A DNA stretch of 64,000 nt from Methylocella tundrae (GTDB lineage Bacteria > Pseudomonadota > Alphaproteobacteria > Rhizobiales > Beijerinckiaceae), in the NCBI RefSeq assembly GCF_038024855.1, contig NZ_CP139089.1, positions 496,001 through 560,000 on the forward strand, read 5' to 3'. Position 1 is the first letter of the stretch. Every line of letters starts with the position of its first letter. The notes beneath the pieces were generated by a model. It was not told the origin of the DNA, did no database searches, and saw only the letters and a program-made list of their open reading frames with translations. Of the stretch, positions 60,896 through 64,000 are shown piece by piece. A program made the translations under genes and the position numbers.

Positions 60896-61147
60896 TGGCA
60901 ATGAAGGGTTAGATTACCTGTGAAGTGTAAATAATACGCTACGGGGGGTAAATCAAGGGGCGGAAAGACTGCGTTTCGGCTTGACCTGATCGCAGCCGCA
61001 GTTCTCGCGCCTCAAGTTCGGGTTTCGCGCGCCCCCGAACGAGGTTCTTGCCTTGCATCGCCTTCGGCGTTCGAGTGTCAGTTGCTCGCGCGGATCATCT
61101 GCGGGCGCGCTGGCGAGCGCCGGTTTAGCGAGCCGCTCGCCTCTGAT

Positions 61148-61504
61148 TCACCAGCAGCGCCGCGCCCAATGCCAGCCATAGGGGCCGAGCACCCATCGCC
61201 GGGCGCATCCGCCATAGCCGTACCCTCGGCCTTGTGCATAGCCCCATCCACCGTGGCCCCATCCACCGTGGCCCCATCCGCCGCGCCCCCATCCGCCGTG
61301 CCCCCAATGGCCGCCGTGACGCCCGCCTCCATGATGCCATCCTCCGCCGTGATGACGCCAGCCGCCGTGGCGATGACCGCCATGGTGGTGTCCGCCATGA
61401 TGGCCGTGGCCGCCATGCCCATGGCCGCGCGCGAAGGCCGGGCTCACTGGAACCGACGTCACGCCGAGCATAACGGCCGTGACCAGAATGTTGATTGCGC
61501 GCAT
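61148..61504 (-). CDS. secreted glycine/histidine-rich protein
   Basis: This 118-residue protein has a signal peptide ending AFA (about residue 25). The mature part is dominated by Gly and His, with repeats of GHGGW (about residues 67-91) and many HHGG blocks, followed by a distinct end GCARRWVLGPYGWHWARRCW. Two Cys in the tail could form a disulfide. The His content suggests metal binding, which is inference only. The tail looks like a real conserved module, which argues against a spurious frame. Confidence 0.75.
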   Translation of the reverse strand: MRAINILVTAVMLGVTSVPVSPAFARGHGHGGHGHHGGHHHGGHRHGGWRHHGGGWHHGGGRHGGHWGHGGWGRGGWGHGGWGHGGWGYAQGRGYGYGGCARRWVLGPYGWHWARRCW

Positions 61505-61712
61505 GGGGGCTAACTCTTTGGCAGCCGCAGGTCTGTGCGAAAAACACGGCCCGGCTGCGACAGATGAAGAAATATCACATTTGATTGCGGAGGCCAGAGG
61601 TCAAAGCCATGCGCCGATTAGATTTCACCGGCCGATGATCCGAAAGGGAAGCAAAGGAATTCCGCCGTTCCGCTCAGTCGTGGAAGAGAATTTGAGCGGC
61701 GATCCGGATGCG

Positions 61713-62591
61713 TCAGGCGCGTCTCGCGCTGGGCCGGCCGAAGAGGCCAAGCGGGCGTATCCACAAGGTCAGCACAAGGAGCAAAAAGCCGACCGCCTCC
61801 TTGTAAACGGAGGAGACATAGCCGGCCGTCAGCGCCTCAAGGACGCCGATGAGCAGTCCGGCGACCAGCGCGCCGCCGATGTCGCCGAGACCGCCGAGAA
61901 TGATGACGGCGAAGCCCTTGAGCGTCATGGCTTCGCCCATATAGGGCGTGATGGCGTTATATTCGAGCGCGATCAGAACGCCCGCGGCGCCGGCGAGCGC
62001 GCCCGAGACGAAGGAGACCTGGCTCATGATCGCGCGGGTGTCGATTCCCATGAGTTCCGCTGCGTCTGGGTTTTCGGCGAGGGCGCGCATGGCGAGGCCG
62101 GTCCGCGTCATCCGCAGCAGCAGGACGAGACCGAGAGCGAGGGCGGCGACCGTGCCGACGATAAGGAGTTGCGCCAGAGAGACGCTTGCGCCCTGGAAAG
62201 TCCATGGCGCGCTATCGACGAGGCCGATGGGAAAGCGGCGAATCTCGGAGCCAAACAGCGCCGTCATTCCCGAATAGAGGAAAAGCGTTGCGCCGAGGGT
62301 GACCATCAGCGAGGCAAGCTCGGGCGCGCGGACTTTGCGCAAACGCGAGAGCAGCAGAAAATCGACGACGACGGCGATGAGCCCGGTCGCGATTGCCGCC
62401 GCCGGCAGGGCGATCGCGAGCGGCGCGCCTTTGATCGTCGCAAAGAGGGCGATATAGGCGGCGGCGGAGAAGTAAAAGCCATAGGTCAAATTGACGACCC
62501 CGAGCACGCCGAACATCAGGGTGAAGCCGAGGGCGAATAGCGCATAGGCTGATCCCGCGACGAAGCCATTGATGATCTGCTGAAGGAGCAT
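61713..62591 (-). CDS. livH: branched-chain amino acid-type ABC transporter permease LivH
   Basis: This 292-residue permease has about eight membrane helices, including GFVAGSAYALFALGFTLMFG, GVVNLTYGFYFSAAAYIALF and GGLGDIGGALVAGLLIG. It follows the substrate-binding protein gene by 26 bp. livM, which normally comes next, is about 2.4 kb away. Confidence 0.95.
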   Translation of the reverse strand: MLLQQIINGFVAGSAYALFALGFTLMFGVLGVVNLTYGFYFSAAAYIALFATIKGAPLAIALPAAAIATGLIAVVVDFLLLSRLRKVRAPELASLMVTLGATLFLYSGMTALFGSEIRRFPIGLVDSAPWTFQGASVSLAQLLIVGTVAALALGLVLLLRMTRTGLAMRALAENPDAAELMGIDTRAIMSQVSFVSGALAGAAGVLIALEYNAITPYMGEAMTLKGFAVIILGGLGDIGGALVAGLLIGVLEALTAGYVSSVYKEAVGFLLLVLTLWIRPLGLFGRPSARRA

Positions 62592-62617
62592 GCTGGTCCG
62601 CGTGGCTCTTTGCGCCG

Positions 62618-63757
62618 CTATTTCAAGATCGTGAATTTGCCTTGCGCGACTTCGAGAACGAGGACGCCGGACGTCACTGCCGGATCGCGCTCCGGCGTAA
62701 AGGCGAAGGCGCCCATAACGCCATCAATTCTGGTTTTCAGAAGAGCCTCGCGAATGGAATCGCCGGTCAAATCCTTTGCTGCATTCAGCGCGCTCGCCAC
62801 GATTTTCAAAGTGTCGAACGCCTGCGCCGCGAACTGATCGGGATCGGCGCCGTATTTGGCGCGATAGTCGGTGATGAATTTTTCATTCAACGGATCGCTT
62901 TTGCCGACGAACCATGGACTGCCGACGAGCAGCCCGTCGGCGGCGGCGCCGGCGATTTCGAGCACCTTGGGCGAGTTCATGCCATTGCCGCCGATAACCC
63001 GCACGGAGGCCGGAAAACCCAGCGCCTGCTTGGCGAGCAATATGCCAGCGCCTGCGTCCGCCAGCGCCGAGACGACGATCGCGTCGGGGTTGAGGCTCTT
63101 GATCTTGGTCAGTTGAGCGGAGAAATCCGTATCCTTGGCGCCGAAGGTTTCGGTCGTCAGAACCTCGATGTTCAGATCCGCCAGCGCCGCCTTCATGACG
63201 TCATAGGCCGATTTGGTGAAAGCGTCGTCGCGGCCATAAAGCACCGCGACCTTTTTGACGCCGAATTTTTCACGCGCGGTGCGCAGCGTCACGGGGATGA
63301 CGTCGGCCTCCGGCAGCGAGGTGCGAAACACATAAGGGCCGATGGCGGTGATGCCGTTCGCCGTCGTCGAGGTGCCGATGATCGGGGTCTTGCGCTCGAT
63401 GGCGAGCGGCGCGACGGCGAACATCTCGGTCGACAGGGTCGGCCCCAACAGCAGCGGAACCCTCGCGCGGCCGAGCAACTGGCGCGCGGCGTTGATCGCC
63501 TGCTCCTTGCTCCCGGCCGAATCCTGGTACGCGATCGCTAGGGGGCGCCCATGTATGCCGCCTGCGCGATTGGCTTCCTCGACCCCGAGATCGAATCCCT
63601 GCTTGATCGAGACGCCATATTTGGCGTTGGGGCCGCTCAAAATCTCGATCGCGCCGATAATCACCGGGTCCGAGCCCTCAGCCAGCGAGAGCTGTGGGAG
63701 AGCAAGACAGCCGGCGATGGCGCAAAAGCGGAACAAGGATCTGATGAGTCGATGCAT
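62618..63757 (-). CDS. livK: ABC transporter substrate-binding protein, LivK type
   Basis: From ATG 63757 the protein has 379 residues. A signal peptide ends LSLAEG (about residue 26). The binding-protein fold follows: VIIGAIEILSGPNAKYGVSI, ANRAGGIHGRPLAIAYQDSA, and later GMNSPKVLEIAGAAADGLLV. It captures the ligand in the periplasm and delivers it to LivH/LivM. Ligand identity (branched-chain amino acid, urea, amide or aromatic acid) cannot be deduced. The open frame to 63805 places extra basic residues before the signal peptide. Confidence 0.93.
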   Translation of the reverse strand: MHRLIRSLFRFCAIAGCLALPQLSLAEGSDPVIIGAIEILSGPNAKYGVSIKQGFDLGVEEANRAGGIHGRPLAIAYQDSAGSKEQAINAARQLLGRARVPLLLGPTLSTEMFAVAPLAIERKTPIIGTSTTANGITAIGPYVFRTSLPEADVIPVTLRTAREKFGVKKVAVLYGRDDAFTKSAYDVMKAALADLNIEVLTTETFGAKDTDFSAQLTKIKSLNPDAIVVSALADAGAGILLAKQALGFPASVRVIGGNGMNSPKVLEIAGAAADGLLVGSPWFVGKSDPLNEKFITDYRAKYGADPDQFAAQAFDTLKIVASALNAAKDLTGDSIREALLKTRIDGVMGAFAFTPERDPAVTSGVLVLEVAQGKFTILK

Positions 63758-63917
63758 CGGGCGTGATCGCGGGCGTGAGTGGGACGAACGGCGGAGTCGT
63801 CGCAACGGTCTAAACCGAAGCCGGGCCGATTCCTAGGGCCGGATCGGATGGCTTTGGATGCACCCGCCGCGCCATGATTCGATCCAACCTCCCAAATCCG
63901 TCTTTCATCAATAGGTT

Positions 63918-63960
63918 CGAGCATGATGTGGCCCGAAAACCGGTTTCCACTTTTGGGCGC
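63918..63960. repeat. Dispersed palindromic repeat, copy C (divergent)
   Basis: CGAGCATGATGTGGCCCGAA, then AACCGGTTTCCACTTTTGGGC shares the gcatgatgtcggcccgaaaa core with copies A and B, but has an AACCGGTTT centre. It lies upstream of livK. A short direct repeat, GCCACGCCTTGGG/GCCATGCCTTGGG, follows it. Confidence 0.55.
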
Positions 63961-64000
63961 CACGCCTTGGGGCGCCATGCCTTGGGCGCCTCGGACGGAT

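Noticed and set aside
61242..61305. 15-bp tandem units as a CRISPR-like array
   Set aside because: The units are directly adjacent, in frame with a protein repeat and lack spacers.
61082..61513. Plus-strand 143-residue Ala/Pro/Met-rich frame
   Set aside because: It is the complement of the Gly/His repeat gene; the minus-strand reading has a signal peptide and a structured end, this one has neither.

Overview
The window looks like chromosome from an autotrophic or facultatively autotrophic alphaproteobacterium of the Hyphomicrobiales. I infer this from GC-rich coding throughout, a red-type (form IC) RuBisCO operon with CbbX and a divergent CbbR, two IalB-family proteins, a DUF1476 F1-ATPase inhibitor, a CopG-PHB depolymerase pair, and gcatgat-type palindromic repeats. 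A Beijerinckiaceae-like methylotroph or phototroph is plausible, but no methane, methanol or photosystem gene is present to prove it. No rRNA, tRNA, CRISPR array, transposase or prophage was seen.

Layout. 1-2.0 kb: a minus-strand LemA/TPM-domain envelope operon, cut by the window edge. 2.2-6.9 kb: DUF1223, IalB-like protein, acetyl-CoA synthetase and an L,D-transpeptidase. 7.2-10.4 kb: a tight five-gene type II fatty-acid/polyketide-like cassette (divergent acyl carrier protein, ketosynthase, two hotdog-fold proteins, SDR reductase), followed at 10.8-12.9 kb by a CslA-like glycosyltransferase and a secreted protein. 13.0-17.8 kb: a tandem glycine riboswitch, gcvT-gcvH-gcvPA-gcvPB and a terminator. 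17.9-20.3 kb: a tiny basic protein, then a CopG regulator and an intracellular-type PHB depolymerase. 20.3-30.6 kb, all minus strand: IalB-like protein; aromatic amino acid genes (chorismate mutase, hisC, tyrC); dapD, a HAD nucleotidase and argB; then engB-yidC-rnpA-rpmH.

30.8-40.9 kb is the Calvin cycle locus, transcribed cbbF-cbbP-cbbT-cbbA-cbbL-cbbS-cbbX-rpe, with cbbR divergent from cbbF. It supplies RuBisCO, its activase and most of the ribulose-bisphosphate regeneration steps. 40.9-43.8 kb holds an esterase, argH and a divergent TlpA-like thioredoxin. 43.9-49.1 kb is a purine operon (purC, purS, purQ, purL) ending in bolA and a monothiol glutaredoxin. 49.6-56.8 kb holds the ATPase inhibitor, a Xer recombinase, a PRISE-like reductase, lepA, an unknown protein with a PPK2 kinase, and a DUF4010 membrane protein. 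56.9-63.8 kb is a branched-chain amino acid-type ABC transporter whose five genes are split by about 2.4 kb of small genes (unknown, DUF1488, two overlapping HTH regulators, a Gly/His-rich secreted protein).

The best candidate for something undescribed is the ketosynthase/ACP cassette. Its carrier protein has Lys in place of the usual Asp before the phosphopantetheine serine. Its two hotdog proteins look like a catalytic/non-catalytic dehydratase pair, and it has no enoyl reductase. The interrupted liv operon and the gcatgat-type hairpins used as terminators are further items to follow up.
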